This document shows positions 55,830 to 64,000 of a stretch of DNA of 64,000 bases, one piece after another (position 1 is the first letter of the stretch; the number at the start of each line of letters is the position of its first letter). The stretch lies in assembly GCA_026712715.1 (NCBI GenBank), contig JAPOPW010000027.1, forward strand, positions 1 to 64,000, given 5' to 3'. Both the position numbers and the translations under genes were made by a program. The notes under the pieces are model-generated. The model ran no database searches and was not told where the DNA came from. It saw only the letters and a program-made list of their open reading frames with translations. The DNA comes from Immundisolibacterales bacterium (GTDB taxonomy: Bacteria > Pseudomonadota > Gammaproteobacteria > HK1).

Positions 55830-56459
55830 TCAGGGGACTTCGTTCGCCGCCACCGCCCTTGCGTGGGCGGGGCGGGCGGTGGCCCGCGCGAGGTAGGCGA
55901 GCCACGGTTCCGGCACGCGGATACCGTACGACACGGCCCAGTCGAGGCAGGTCGTCATCAGGATGTCCGCGCCCGAGAACTCCGGTCCGAGCAGATACTC
56001 CCGGCCGTCCTCGATGTCGCGGGCGGCGGCGGTGATCATGCGGTCGAAGTAGCCGCGCGCGGCGGCGTTCGCGGCGGGCGCATCGCCGTAGATGTGGGCC
56101 AGGGCTTCGTGGCGGCGAAGGACGTAGAGCGCCGTCGCGTCGATTTCCATCGAAATGAACGAGATCCATTCGAAGTACCTGGCCCTGGCCGCTCCGCCGG
56201 CCGGGATCAGGTGCCCGTTGCCGTAGGTCTCGGCGAGATAGGTCACGATGGCGGCGCTCTCGGACAGCACGAGGGGGCCGTCTTCCAGGACCGGGATCTT
56301 CCCGCGCGGATTGAGCCGGCGGTAGGCCGGGGTCTCGGTCTCCCCGCTTCGCGACTGGATGCGTTCGCTCCGGTACTCGAGCCCGAGCTCGATGAGCGCC
56401 CAGTGTCCCCGGAGCGCGCGCGAGCTGCCGACGCCCCACAGGGTCCGCTTGTTCGCCAT
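55830..56459 (-). CDS. Glutathione S-transferase family protein
   Basis: A 209-residue two-domain GST. The thioredoxin-like N-terminal domain reads KRTLWGVGSSRALRGHWALI, with the SxxR serine as the candidate active-site residue. The GSH-binding loop is RGKIPVLEDGPLVLSESAAI. The helical domain has FSGADILMTTCLDWAVSYG. The ATG at 56459 is favoured; 56480 (MDGDGTAM) is possible. It stands alone, divergent from a LivH-type gene. Role unknown, possibly conjugation or isomerisation of a catabolic intermediate. Confidence 0.86.
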   Translation of the reverse strand: MANKRTLWGVGSSRALRGHWALIELGLEYRSERIQSRSGETETPAYRRLNPRGKIPVLEDGPLVLSESAAIVTYLAETYGNGHLIPAGGAARARYFEWISFISMEIDATALYVLRRHEALAHIYGDAPAANAAARGYFDRMITAAARDIEDGREYLLGPEFSGADILMTTCLDWAVSYGIRVPEPWLAYLARATARPAHARAVAANEVP

Positions 56460-56664
56460 GGCCGTGCCGTCTCCATCCATCCGCCGGTCCCGGCGGGAGC
56501 ATACTCCACGACGGGCACGGGCACGGGCACGGGGATGTGGACGGACCGTCACTCGAACCCGTTTCGATCGGTCCGGAGCGCGGGGACAAGGCGGCCGGGC
56601 CGCACCTTGTCCGGGACGGGCCGCCCCCGGTATCGTCGCGCTCGGTCCCCGATGGCAGCCCCGG

Positions 56665-57549
56665 ATGAGGTATTTCCTCGAGCTCAGCGTGAACGGCGCG
56701 GTCGCGGGCGCGCTCTACGCGCTCGCCGCGCTTTCCTTCGTGGTGGTCTACAAGGCGACCCGCATCATGAACTTCGCGCTCGGGGAGTTCATCATGTTCG
56801 CCACCGCCACGGTCGCCGCCGGGGTCAACGCGATGGGCCTCGCGCTCGTCCCCGCTCTCGCGTTCGCCGGGGCGGGGATGTTCGCGGTGGCGGCGGGGTT
56901 CAACCGCTTCGTGCTCCGCCACCTCATCGGACGGCCGGTCATCGCGATGATCATGATCACGATCGGGTTCGGAGCGTTCCTGCGGGCGGTCGCGGCGTTC
57001 CTGTTCAGCGGCGTGCCGCGCGACATCGACCTTCCCCTCCCGCGCGGCACGCTGGACGTGGGCGGCGTGCTCGTCTCTCCCCACGAGCTCGCCGCGGCCG
57101 CGATCGCCCTCGCGCTCATCGGCGCGGTGAGCTGGTTCTTCGCGCGTACCCGCTCCGGCGTCGCGCTTCGATGCGTGGCGGACGACAACCAGGCGGCGCT
57201 TGCCATGGGCATCGACGTGCGCGCCGCATTCACCCTCGTGTGGGGGCTCGCCGGCCTGGTCGCGGTCGCCGCCGGGGTGCTCTGGACGTACATTACGGGC
57301 GGCGGCTTCAACATGGTCCTGGTCGGTCTCAAGGTCTTCCCCATCGTGATCATCGGCGGGCTGGACAGCATCGCGGGCGTCATCGTCGGCGCGATGCTCA
57401 TCGGTTGGATCGAAGCCGTCGCGGCGGGATACCTGGACCCGATCATCGGCGGGGGGGTCAGTCACGTGACCTCGTACCTCCTCCTCATCGCGATGCTGCT
57501 GGTCCGTCCGTGGGGGCTGTTCGGGCGCGAGGCCATCGACCGGCCCTGA
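56665..57549 (+). CDS. LivH-type branched-chain amino-acid/organic-acid ABC permease, orphan
   Basis: A 294-residue permease with about eight helices. It has VNGAVAGALYALAALSFVVV, NFALGEFIMFATATVAAG and the coupling region ADDNQAALAMGIDVRAAFTL, then KVFPIVIIGGLDSIAGVIVG, all LivH/HAAT hallmarks. No LivM, LivG, LivF or binding protein lies nearby, so it must work with components elsewhere or be a remnant. The next gene, an SLT lipoprotein, starts 107 bases later and is unrelated. Confidence 0.87.
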   Translation: MRYFLELSVNGAVAGALYALAALSFVVVYKATRIMNFALGEFIMFATATVAAGVNAMGLALVPALAFAGAGMFAVAAGFNRFVLRHLIGRPVIAMIMITIGFGAFLRAVAAFLFSGVPRDIDLPLPRGTLDVGGVLVSPHELAAAAIALALIGAVSWFFARTRSGVALRCVADDNQAALAMGIDVRAAFTLVWGLAGLVAVAAGVLWTYITGGGFNMVLVGLKVFPIVIIGGLDSIAGVIVGAMLIGWIEAVAAGYLDPIIGGGVSHVTSYLLLIAMLLVRPWGLFGREAIDRP

Positions 57550-57656
57550 CCGCGAGTCGCCTCGCGGCTGCGGGAAGAAGAGCGCGACGGCGCGCGGTCG
57601 GGAAGCGGACGAGAAGCCGCCGCGGTAGCGGATTTCAAGAAGCAGGGGAGAGGGAG

Positions 57657-58352
57657 ATGGAAGGAACGACAGGTCCGGGTTCGGCCCGAACGGTAGCGCG
57701 TGGAGCGCCTGGTGGGTGGCGGCCGGCGGCGCGGCGCCGGTCCGCCGTCCTGCTCGCGGGGGCGCTCGTCGTGATCGCGGCCGGCTGCGCCAGCTCCCCG
57801 CCGGCGAGCCAGCACGACATCTGCGAGGTGTTCGAGCAGGAGCCGGACTGGTACGACGATGCGCGCAAGTCCGCCAAGCGATGGGGCACGCCGGTGCACG
57901 TCCTCATGGCCTTCGTGCGGCACGAGTCGAGCTATCGGGCCCGCGCGAAGCCGCCGCGCAAGAAGTTCCTGTTCATTCCTCTGTGGCGGGCGTCTTCGGC
58001 CAAGGGATATGCGCAGGCGAAGAACCCGGTATGGGACGAGTACGAGGACGAGCGCGGACGGTTCTTCCGGAGCCGCTCGGACATGGAGGACGCCCTCGAC
58101 TTCATCGGCTGGTACAACCACAAGACCTGGAAGGAGCTCGGCATCTCGCGGAGCGACGCGCGCAATCTCTACCTTGCCTATCACGAGGGGCGGGGCGGAT
58201 ACCGGCGCGGCACCTGGAAGAACAAGCAGGGTGTCCGCAACACCGCCGAGAAGGTGACGCAGACCGCCTCGCGCTACGAGTCGCAGCTTGGCCGCTGCGA
58301 GTCGCGTTTCCGCTGCGACGCCTGGTACCAGGTATGGCCGCTTTGCCGTTGA
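57657..58352 (+). CDS. Exported SLT-type lytic transglycosylase lipoprotein
   Basis: A 231-residue lipoprotein. A signal segment (SAVLLAGALVVIAAGC) ends in a lipobox with Cys44. The SLT-like fold follows: WGTPVHVLMAFVRHESSYRA with the catalytic-type glutamate Glu90, then RASSAKGYAQAKNPVWDEYE and DFIGWYNHKTWKELGISRSD. The family is common in gammaproteobacteria and probably trims peptidoglycan in the outer-membrane/periplasm space. A good GGGGAGAGGGAG site precedes the ATG. Cysteines in RCESRFRCDAWYQVWPLCR may form a C-terminal disulfide. Confidence 0.87.
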   Translation: MEGTTGPGSARTVARGAPGGWRPAARRRSAVLLAGALVVIAAGCASSPPASQHDICEVFEQEPDWYDDARKSAKRWGTPVHVLMAFVRHESSYRARAKPPRKKFLFIPLWRASSAKGYAQAKNPVWDEYEDERGRFFRSRSDMEDALDFIGWYNHKTWKELGISRSDARNLYLAYHEGRGGYRRGTWKNKQGVRNTAEKVTQTASRYESQLGRCESRFRCDAWYQVWPLCR

Positions 58353-58411
58353 TCGCGCCCGGGGCGCGGCACCCGCTCGGGAGCAACGCGAAGGCGGAGG
58401 CGTATCCGGGG

Positions 58412-58426
58412 GGAGGCCGGGCCTCC
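58412..58426. terminator. GC-rich hairpin between convergent genes
   Basis: GGAGGC and GCCTCC pair across the 3-base loop CGG in the 103-base gap between the lipoprotein gene and the convergent acyl-CoA dehydrogenase. There is no T-run, so it is a weak bidirectional terminator candidate. Confidence 0.3.
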
Positions 58427-58455
58427 GGCGCCGGGACAGGGGCCGGACGGGCTGC

Positions 58456-59651
58456 TCAGGGATTCGTTCCGGCCATCTCCCGGAGGTGGTGATCGGCGCT
58501 GCCGAACTGGCTGTCGATGAGGATGAGGCGTTTGAAGTAGTGGCTGACGGGCATTTCGTCGGTCATGCCCATGCCGCCGTGGAGCTGGATCGCGTTCTCC
58601 CCGACGAAGCGTCCCGCCCGACCGATCTGCACCTTGGCGGCGGCGATCGCCCGTCGCAGCTCCTCCTCTTCGGTCCGCGGGTCCGCAAGACGCACGGCGG
58701 CCATGTAGGCCATCGAGCGGGAGAGCTCGCAGGCCATGTACATGTCGACGAGACGGTGCTGGAGCGCCTGGAAGCGCGAGAGCGCGGTGCCGAACTGCTC
58801 GCGGTGCTTCAGGTACTCGATGGTGTCGCGGTGCATGCGGGTCATGATCCCGGCCGCTTCCGCGCAAGCCCCGACGATGCCGGCGTTCACCGCGCCCTCC
58901 ACGACCGCGATGCCCTCGCCCGGCCGGCCGAGCACGTCGCCGGGACCGGCCCGCACCCCGTCGAGGGCGACCTCGCCCGCGCGGCCGCCGTCCATGGTGG
59001 GGTATCCGCGCACGTCGATGCCCGGGGCGTTCGCGTCGACCGCGAACACGGTGAGCCCGGCGCGGTCCCGTGATTCACCCGCGGTCCGGGCGCTCACCGC
59101 GATGACGTCCGCCGCGGGGGCGTTGAACACGACGCTCTTGGTCCCGGTCAGCCGGTAGCCCTCGCCGCCGTCCGGTTCGGCGCGGGTCTCGACGTCGGCG
59201 AGATCGAAGCGCGACTGGCGCTCCGCGAAGGCGAACGCGAGCTGCAGCTCGCCCGCCGCGAGCCGCGCGAGCCGGCCGTGCCGCGCCGCGCCGCCGCGTT
59301 TCAGGAGTTCCCCGCCCATCACCACCGTCGCGAGGGACGGCTCCGCCGCGGGGGCCGCGGCGGGGCCCCCCCACCCCCCCGCGCGGGGGGGGGCGCCCGG
59401 GGGGGGGGGCCCGGCCCGAGCCCCTCCATCACCACCGCCGTCTCGACCGGGCCGCCGCCGACTCCGCCCGCGTCTTCCGGGATACCGAGCCCGAGCCATC
59501 CGAGCTCCGCGAACTTGCGCCAGAGCTCGTGCCCGAACCCGGCCTCGCTCGCCGCACGTTCGCGCCGGACCTCGAACGGATACTCCGCTTCGACCAGCTT
59601 CTCGACGCTCTCGCGCAGGAGCTGCTGCTCGTCGGTGAACGAGAAGTTCAT
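58456..59651 (-). pseudogene. Acyl-CoA dehydrogenase, frameshifted in a G/C homopolymer tract
   Basis: The N-terminal part (59651 down to about 59410, MNFSFTDEQQLLRESVEKLV) and the main part (about 59350 to 58456) are in different frames of one gene. The main part has the FAD/CoA regions YRLTGTKSVVFNAPAADVI, YLKHREQFGTALSRFQALQH and AIQLHGGMGMTDEMPVSHYF. The join falls in a tract of 7-11-base runs of G or C at 59366-59409, which also inserts roughly 20 proline/glycine-rich codons not seen in the family. It is either a sequencing/assembly error or a real inactivation. It lies 4 bases after its partner ACAD gene. Confidence 0.8.
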
Positions 59652-59655
59652 CGGG

Positions 59656-60849
59656 TCAGAGTCCCAGCACCATCTTCGCGATGATGTTGCGCTGGATCTC
59701 GTTGCTGCCCCCGTAGATCGAGGACTTGCGCCAGTTGAAGTAGCGGGCGGCGAGCCCGGCCGCGTGCTCGGGTCCGATCGGCGCCTCGTTGGCGCCCGGC
59801 TCGAGCGCGGGGTGCTCGGGGTGCGCGTAGTACCCGACGGTCTGCATGAGCACGTCGGTCAGCGCCTGCTGGATCTCGGTGCCCTTGATCTTGAGGATCG
59901 AGGCTTCCGGTCCGGGGGCTTCCCCCGCGTTCATCGCCGAGACGATTCGCAGGATCGTGTACTCGAGCGCCATCAGCTCGACCTCGATCTCCGCGAGGCG
60001 CTCCCGGAATCGGGGGTCCTCCGCGAGCGGCCGGCCGTGGCTGATCTCGTTCCCCGCTATCTCGCGAATGCGCCGGATCTGGGCCTTCGAGCGGGATACC
60101 CCCGCGATCCCCGTGCGTTCGTGCCCGAGCAGGAACTTGGCGTAGGTCCAGCCCTTGCCTTCCTCCCCGATCAGGTTTTCCACCGGGACGCGGACGTCCT
60201 CGAAGAACGTGTCGTTGACCTCCTGCCCGCCGTCCATCGTCCGGATCGGCCGCACGGTGATCCCGGGGGAGTGCATGTCGATGAGGAGGAAGGAGATCCC
60301 TTCCTGGCGCTTCGCTTCCCGGCTCGTTCGGACCAGACAGAAAATCCAGTCGGCGTGCTGCGCGGCGGTGGTCCAGGTCTTCTGCCCGTTGACGACGTAG
60401 TGATCGCCGTCGCGCACCGCGCGGGTCTTGAGGGCCGCGAGGTCCGAGCCGGCGCCGGGCTCCGAGTAGCCCTGGCACCACCAGTCGTCGCCGGAGAGGA
60501 TCCCCGGCAGGAAGCGGCGCTTCTGGGCCTGCGTGCCGAACGCGATGATGACGGGCCCCACCATGTTGACCCCGAACGGCATCGGCGGTGGCGCGAACGC
60601 GGCCTCCATCTCCTCCTCGAAGAGGTAGCGCTGGAGCGGACTCCAGCCGGTCCCGCCGTACTCGACCGGCCAGTTCGGGGCCAGCCAGCCCCGTTCGCTC
60701 AGGATCTTCTCCCATCGGACCTGGTCTTCCTTGCCCATGCGTGCGCCGGTCCAGGTGCGCTCGCGCACGTCGTCGGGCAGGCGGTCGCGGATGAAGGTCC
60801 GCACTTCTTCCTGAAACGCGCTCTCCTCGGGAGTCAGGACGAGATCCAT
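59656..60849 (-). CDS. Acyl-CoA dehydrogenase
   Basis: A 397-residue acyl-CoA dehydrogenase. It has the N-terminal helical domain (SAFQEEVRTFIRDRLPDDVR), beta-domain WWCQGYSEPGAGSDLAALKT and GQKTWTTAAQHADWIFCLV, and C-terminal FAD block RKSSIYGGSNEIQRNIIAK. The paired ACAD gene (58456-59651) lies directly downstream. Adjacent unlike ACAD genes of this kind make alpha2-beta2 enzymes in steroid and side-chain breakdown in other bacteria. ATG at 60849. Substrate not predictable. Confidence 0.9.
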   Translation of the reverse strand: MDLVLTPEESAFQEEVRTFIRDRLPDDVRERTWTGARMGKEDQVRWEKILSERGWLAPNWPVEYGGTGWSPLQRYLFEEEMEAAFAPPPMPFGVNMVGPVIIAFGTQAQKRRFLPGILSGDDWWCQGYSEPGAGSDLAALKTRAVRDGDHYVVNGQKTWTTAAQHADWIFCLVRTSREAKRQEGISFLLIDMHSPGITVRPIRTMDGGQEVNDTFFEDVRVPVENLIGEEGKGWTYAKFLLGHERTGIAGVSRSKAQIRRIREIAGNEISHGRPLAEDPRFRERLAEIEVELMALEYTILRIVSAMNAGEAPGPEASILKIKGTEIQQALTDVLMQTVGYYAHPEHPALEPGANEAPIGPEHAAGLAARYFNWRKSSIYGGSNEIQRNIIAKMVLGL

Positions 60850-61246
60850 GGCTCGAATCCCCGTTGCTCGGATCGAAGAAGGCGGCCGCGGAGTCCGCTC
60901 CGCCGCGTCGATTCATGCTACCACGCGCCCGCGCCGGACTCCGTCCCCGGGCTCCGGCGAAGCGCCGGCGCGGGCGCCCGATCGCGGCGCCCCGGCGCCC
61001 GTTCCCGGGCCGGCTTGCGGCAGCGGGCGGGCGGATGCGCCCGGCGGCGGCGAGCGCCGGAAAATGCCGCGTTCTCGCCGGGGCGAAGTCCCACGACGAT
61101 CGGGCGGCTCGCAGTACGGGAGAGCCCCCTCCATGGGCCATGCTTTCGCCCCGCTTGGCGACTTGGGGCGCGAACAGGGGCGTGGTATCGTCGCCGGGTG
61201 CCGGGGTCGGCCCCCGTTTCGTCAAGCCATGTCGAGGAACCTTCCG
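60850..61246. other. 397-base divergent gap
   Basis: No gene, repeat or clear promoter was seen between the ACAD pair and the Uma2 gene. The region is highly GC-rich. Its last 40 bases include GGTATCGTCGCCGGG, but the -35/-10 elements are unconvincing. Confidence 0.4.
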
Positions 61247-61960
61247 ATGAGCCGGAATTTTCCGTCTCCTCCCGCGGTTGAGTATCCGAGCTCGGACGGG
61301 AAGCCGATGGCCGAGAACGACGCGCAGCTCGAGGCGATCATGTACGCGATCGGGGCGCTGCGGAACCGGTTCGCGCACCGTCCGGACGTGTACGTGTCGG
61401 GAGACCTGCTGATCTACTACGAAGAGGGCAATCCGCGGGCATCGGTGGCGCCCGACGCGTTCGTGGTGTTCGGGGTGGAAGACCGCCGGCGTCCGTCGTA
61501 CAAGCTCTGGGAGGAGGGACGGGTGCCCGCCTTCGCGCTGGAGGTGGCCTCGCCGAACACCTGGCGCGAGGACGAAGGTCCGAAGGCGGCGCTCTACGAG
61601 CGGCTCGGGGTGCGCGAGTACTGGCAGTACGATCCGACGGGGGAGCATCTCGGAACGCGCCTGAAGGGAAGCCGGCTGGTGGATGGCGCGTACGAGCCGC
61701 AGTCCGCGGTCGCGTCGCTGGACGGGACCCGGTTCCTTCGAAGCGAGACGCTGGGTCTCGAGCTGCGGGCACGCGGAGAGGAGATGTACTTCGTCGACCC
61801 GGAGACGGGTCATCGCCTTCTCAGCCATGCCGAGGAGCACGCCGCTCGCATGGCCGCGGAGGAGCAAGTCGCCTCCGCCGAGGCGCGGATCGCGGAGCTG
61901 GAGGCGCTGCTTCGCGGGCGCTCCGGCGCGAACCCTCCGCGGGGAAGCGAGCGTTCGTAG
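61247..61960 (+). CDS. Uma2-family (PD-(D/E)XK nuclease-fold) protein
   Basis: A 237-residue protein with the Uma2 nuclease fold: VYVSGDLLIYYEEGNP, then SVAPDAFVVFGVEDRRRPSY with the aspartate, FALEVASPNTWREDEGPKAA with the E-x-A variant, and YERLGVREYWQYDPTGEHLG. A charged helical tail (HAARMAAEEQVASAEARIAE) may be a coiled coil. Function of Uma2 proteins is unproven; nuclease or defence roles are proposed. An in-frame ATG at 61229 would add MSRNLP, making the repeat MSRNLP-MSRNFP. The 61247 start has GAGGA at good spacing. Confidence 0.85.
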   Translation: MSRNFPSPPAVEYPSSDGKPMAENDAQLEAIMYAIGALRNRFAHRPDVYVSGDLLIYYEEGNPRASVAPDAFVVFGVEDRRRPSYKLWEEGRVPAFALEVASPNTWREDEGPKAALYERLGVREYWQYDPTGEHLGTRLKGSRLVDGAYEPQSAVASLDGTRFLRSETLGLELRARGEEMYFVDPETGHRLLSHAEEHAARMAAEEQVASAEARIAELEALLRGRSGANPPRGSERS

Positions 61961-62017
61961 TCCGCCCCGCCCCGCCTCGCGATCCTCCGTTCGAATCCCC
62001 GCCGTTCCGCCGCGCCC

Positions 62018-62758
62018 ATGATCGCCCCCCGCCCGCGCCCGGACTGGGCGATCTTTCTCGATTTCGACGGGACGATCGTCGACTTCGCGCCCCGGCCCGA
62101 CGAGGTCCGACCCGCGCCGGGGCTGGTCTGCGTGCTCGCAAGTGCGGCGCAGGCGCTCGGCCGGGCCCTCGCCGTGGTCACCGGACGGCCCATCGCCGAG
62201 ATCGACCATTGGCTCGATTCGAGCGTCACCGCCGTCGCCGGACTCCACGGCGCGGAGCGCCGGAGCGCCGCCGGGCGGATCGTCCCGTCCCCGAGGGCAG
62301 CGCCCCCCGCCGGGGAGGCGGCGCGCGCGCGGGCGCGCCTCGCGGCGGTCGCGGGCGCGAACGATGGCGTGTTCTTCGAGGACAAGCGCTCCGCCTTCGC
62401 GCTCCACTACCGGGGGTTTCCCGCCGGCCGGAGTGCATGCGAGGACGCCGTGAACGAGCTCGAGAGCCCCGCGTTCGAGGTCCTGCTCGGATCCTCGGTG
62501 GCCGAGCTCCGCCCCCGGGGCATCCACAAGGGCGGCGCAATCGCCGCGTTCATGGCGGAGCCCCCCTTCGCCGGCCGCACCCCGGTCTTCGTGGGCGACG
62601 ACGTGACCGACGAGGACGGGTTTCGGACCGTGAACGCGATGGGCGGGGTGAGCGTGCTCGCCGGCCGCGAGCGCCCGACCCGCGCCCGCTACCGCCTGGC
62701 CGACGTCGGCAGCGTCGTCGAGTGGCTCGGCACCGTTCCGGGAGCCGTCGCGGCATGA
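62018..62758 (+). CDS. otsB: Trehalose-6-phosphate phosphatase
   Basis: A 246-residue HAD phosphatase that dephosphorylates trehalose-6-phosphate. Motif I is FLDFDGTIVDFAPRPDEVRP (Asp nucleophile), then VVTGRPIAEIDHWL, and motif IV PVFVGDDVTDEDGFRTVNAM. The cap domain has AGLHGAERR and RPRGIHKGGAI. No OtsA (synthase) gene is visible, though it may lie beyond the window. Its stop overlaps the start of the GH15 gene (ATGA), tying trehalose synthesis or turnover to that enzyme. Confidence 0.92.
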   Translation: MIAPRPRPDWAIFLDFDGTIVDFAPRPDEVRPAPGLVCVLASAAQALGRALAVVTGRPIAEIDHWLDSSVTAVAGLHGAERRSAAGRIVPSPRAAPPAGEAARARARLAAVAGANDGVFFEDKRSAFALHYRGFPAGRSACEDAVNELESPAFEVLLGSSVAELRPRGIHKGGAIAAFMAEPPFAGRTPVFVGDDVTDEDGFRTVNAMGGVSVLAGRERPTRARYRLADVGSVVEWLGTVPGAVAA

Positions 62759-64000
62759 TTCGCGAGCCCGAAGCCGATCTCGACCTCGGGGCGATTGGAA
62801 ACTGCTCGTTCGCCGCCCTCATCGACCGGCGCGGCGGGGGCGCCTGGGCGTGCATGCCGCGCTTCGACGGCGACCCGTTGTTCGCCGGACTGCTGGAGGG
62901 CGGGTGTCCCGACGGCGAGCGCAGCCGCTTCGACGTGGAGATGGAGGGATTCGATCGCAGCCGGCAGGAATACCTGGAGAACACCCCGGTGCTCGTCACC
63001 ACGCTCCGCGACCGCGAGGGGCGGGCGCTCGAGATCACCGACTTCGCTCCGCGCTTCAGCCAGTTCGGCCGCCGCTACCGCCCGATGGCCCTCGTCCGGA
63101 TCCTGAGGCCCGTCGAAGGGCAGCCGCGCATCCGTATCCGCATCCGCCCCCGCTTCGGCGGCTCGCGCCGGCCCGCGGAGGTCACCCACGGCTCCAACCA
63201 CATCCGCTACGTCGGCCCGGACCTCACGGTGCGGCTCACCACCGACGCGCCGCTCGCCTACGTCCTCGACGAGTCCTGGTTCTATCTCGAGGAGCCGATC
63301 ACCCTGTTCCTGGGACCGGACGAGAGCCTGACCCGCCCGGTGTCGGAGACGGGGCAGGACTTCTTGAGCTCGACCACCTCCTACTGGCGCGAATGGGTCC
63401 GGCACCTGCACGTTCCGCTGGAGTGGCAGGAGCCGGTGATCCGGGCCGCGATCACCCTCAAGCTCTGCTGGTTCGAGGAGACCGGCGCGATCATCGCGGC
63501 GATGACCACGTCGGTTCCCGAGGCGCCCCACTCGGGCCGCAACTGGGACTATCGCTTCTGCTGGGTGCGCGACGCCTACTACGTCATTCGCGCGCTGAAC
63601 GAGCTCGGCGCCGTCGACATCCTGGAGAGCTACCTTCGCTACGTGCGCAACCTGGTCGGCGCGGCGGACGGCGGCCACATCCAGCCGGTCTCCGGAATCG
63701 ATCTCCGCCGGTCGCTGCCCGAACGGATCGCGGACGCGCTGCCGGGGTACCGGGGCATGGGGCCGGTCCGCCTCGGCAACGACGCGTATCGCCACGTCCA
63801 GCACGACGTGTACGGCCAGGTGGTGCTGTCCAACGCCCAGGCGTTCTTCGACCGACGCCTGTTGCGGCCGATGGACGAACGCGACTTCGCCCGGCTCGAG
63901 CAGGTCGGCGAACGCGCCTTCCGGGTCCATCGGGAGCCGGATGCGGGGTTGTGGGAGCTGCGCACCAAGGCGAAGGTCCACACCTACTCGAGCCTGATGT
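62755..64000 (+). CDS. Glycoside hydrolase family 15 protein (glucoamylase/trehalase), 3' end outside window
   Basis: At least 415 residues from ATG 62755; the frame stays open to the end of the window. GNCSFAALIDRRGGGAWACM opens the beta-sandwich domain. The (alpha/alpha)6 catalytic domain shows SGRNWDYRFCWVRDAYYVIR with the substrate-binding region and, near the end, EPDAGLWELR with the expected catalytic glutamate. Family members include glucoamylases and trehalases; the overlap with otsB favours a trehalose or trehalose-linked glucan substrate. The C-terminal part is missing. Confidence 0.9.
   Translation, partial: MIREPEADLDLGAIGNCSFAALIDRRGGGAWACMPRFDGDPLFAGLLEGGCPDGERSRFDVEMEGFDRSRQEYLENTPVLVTTLRDREGRALEITDFAPRFSQFGRRYRPMALVRILRPVEGQPRIRIRIRPRFGGSRRPAEVTHGSNHIRYVGPDLTVRLTTDAPLAYVLDESWFYLEEPITLFLGPDESLTRPVSETGQDFLSSTTSYWREWVRHLHVPLEWQEPVIRAAITLKLCWFEETGAIIAAMTTSVPEAPHSGRNWDYRFCWVRDAYYVIRALNELGAVDILESYLRYVRNLVGAADGGHIQPVSGIDLRRSLPERIADALPGYRGMGPVRLGNDAYRHVQHDVYGQVVLSNAQAFFDRRLLRPMDERDFARLEQVGERAFRVHREPDAGLWELRTKAKVHTYSSLM

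Noticed and set aside
59319-59651. Separate small gene encoding a 110-residue ACAD fragment
   Set aside because: It is the natural N-terminus of the gene that continues in the next frame; the proline-rich end is created by the homopolymers.

Overview
The window is a GC-rich bacterial chromosome segment, most simply read as a free-living gammaproteobacterium or a close proteobacterial relative. This is inferred from the S10-spc-alpha gene order with tuf directly upstream of rpsJ, secY-rpmJ-rpsM with no infA or adk between, a zinc-free S14, a YhhQ-type transporter, and DUF1302/DUF1329 outer-membrane gene pairs. No rRNA or tRNA gene, IS element, prophage, CRISPR array or origin was found.

Bases 1-14798 (+ strand) are one uninterrupted translation/transcription/secretion block: the 3' part of tuf, then rpsJ-rplC-rplD-rplW-rplB-rpsS-rplV-rpsC-rplP-rpmC-rpsQ (S10), rplN-rplX-rplE-rpsN-rpsH-rplF-rplR-rpsE-rpmD-rplO-secY-rpmJ (spc) and rpsM-rpsK-rpsD-rpoA-rplQ (alpha). 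Many joints overlap by 1-4 bases. The one oddity is a 59-bp tandem duplication covering the ribosome-binding site and first codons of rpmJ.

Bases 15007-20023 hold a DsbA-fold isomerase, a Gph-type phosphatase and a molybdenum-enzyme maturation set: XdhC split over two genes, a molybdopterin-binding/MocA fusion, and a NifU/IscU-like scaffold. No molybdoenzyme is present in the window. Bases 20024-30911 (- strand) carry two DUF1302-DUF1329 pairs on either side of a Ycf48-like beta-propeller and an HAE3-type RND transporter. Both DUF1302 genes share a conserved leader. This looks like an envelope system for a hydrophobic substrate.

Bases 31419-42881 look like an organic (probably aromatic) compound catabolic island. 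A nine-gene minus-strand run encodes a Rieske oxygenase, an ABC importer, a cupin, a short-chain dehydrogenase, an alpha/beta hydrolase, an IclR regulator and a ThDP enzyme. A divergent two-domain extradiol-type dioxygenase sits on the other side of a promoter that contains a perfect inverted repeat. A VOC protein and a MaoC-type dehydratase lie just beyond. The functional assignment of the set is inference; the individual families are clear.

Bases 43409-58352 are mixed metabolic genes: a CurA-like reductase, a sirtuin, YhhQ, a luciferase-like oxidoreductase, an L,D-transpeptidase, a SAF-domain oxidoreductase with an amidase and AtzH-like partner, a hydratase/FAH-like protein, an HpcH aldolase with a split ComDE-like decarboxylase, a GST, an orphan LivH-type permease and an SLT lipoprotein. 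Bases 58456-64000 hold an acyl-CoA dehydrogenase pair (one frameshifted in G/C homopolymers), a Uma2 protein, and trehalose-phosphatase OtsB coupled to a GH15 glucoamylase/trehalase that runs off the window.
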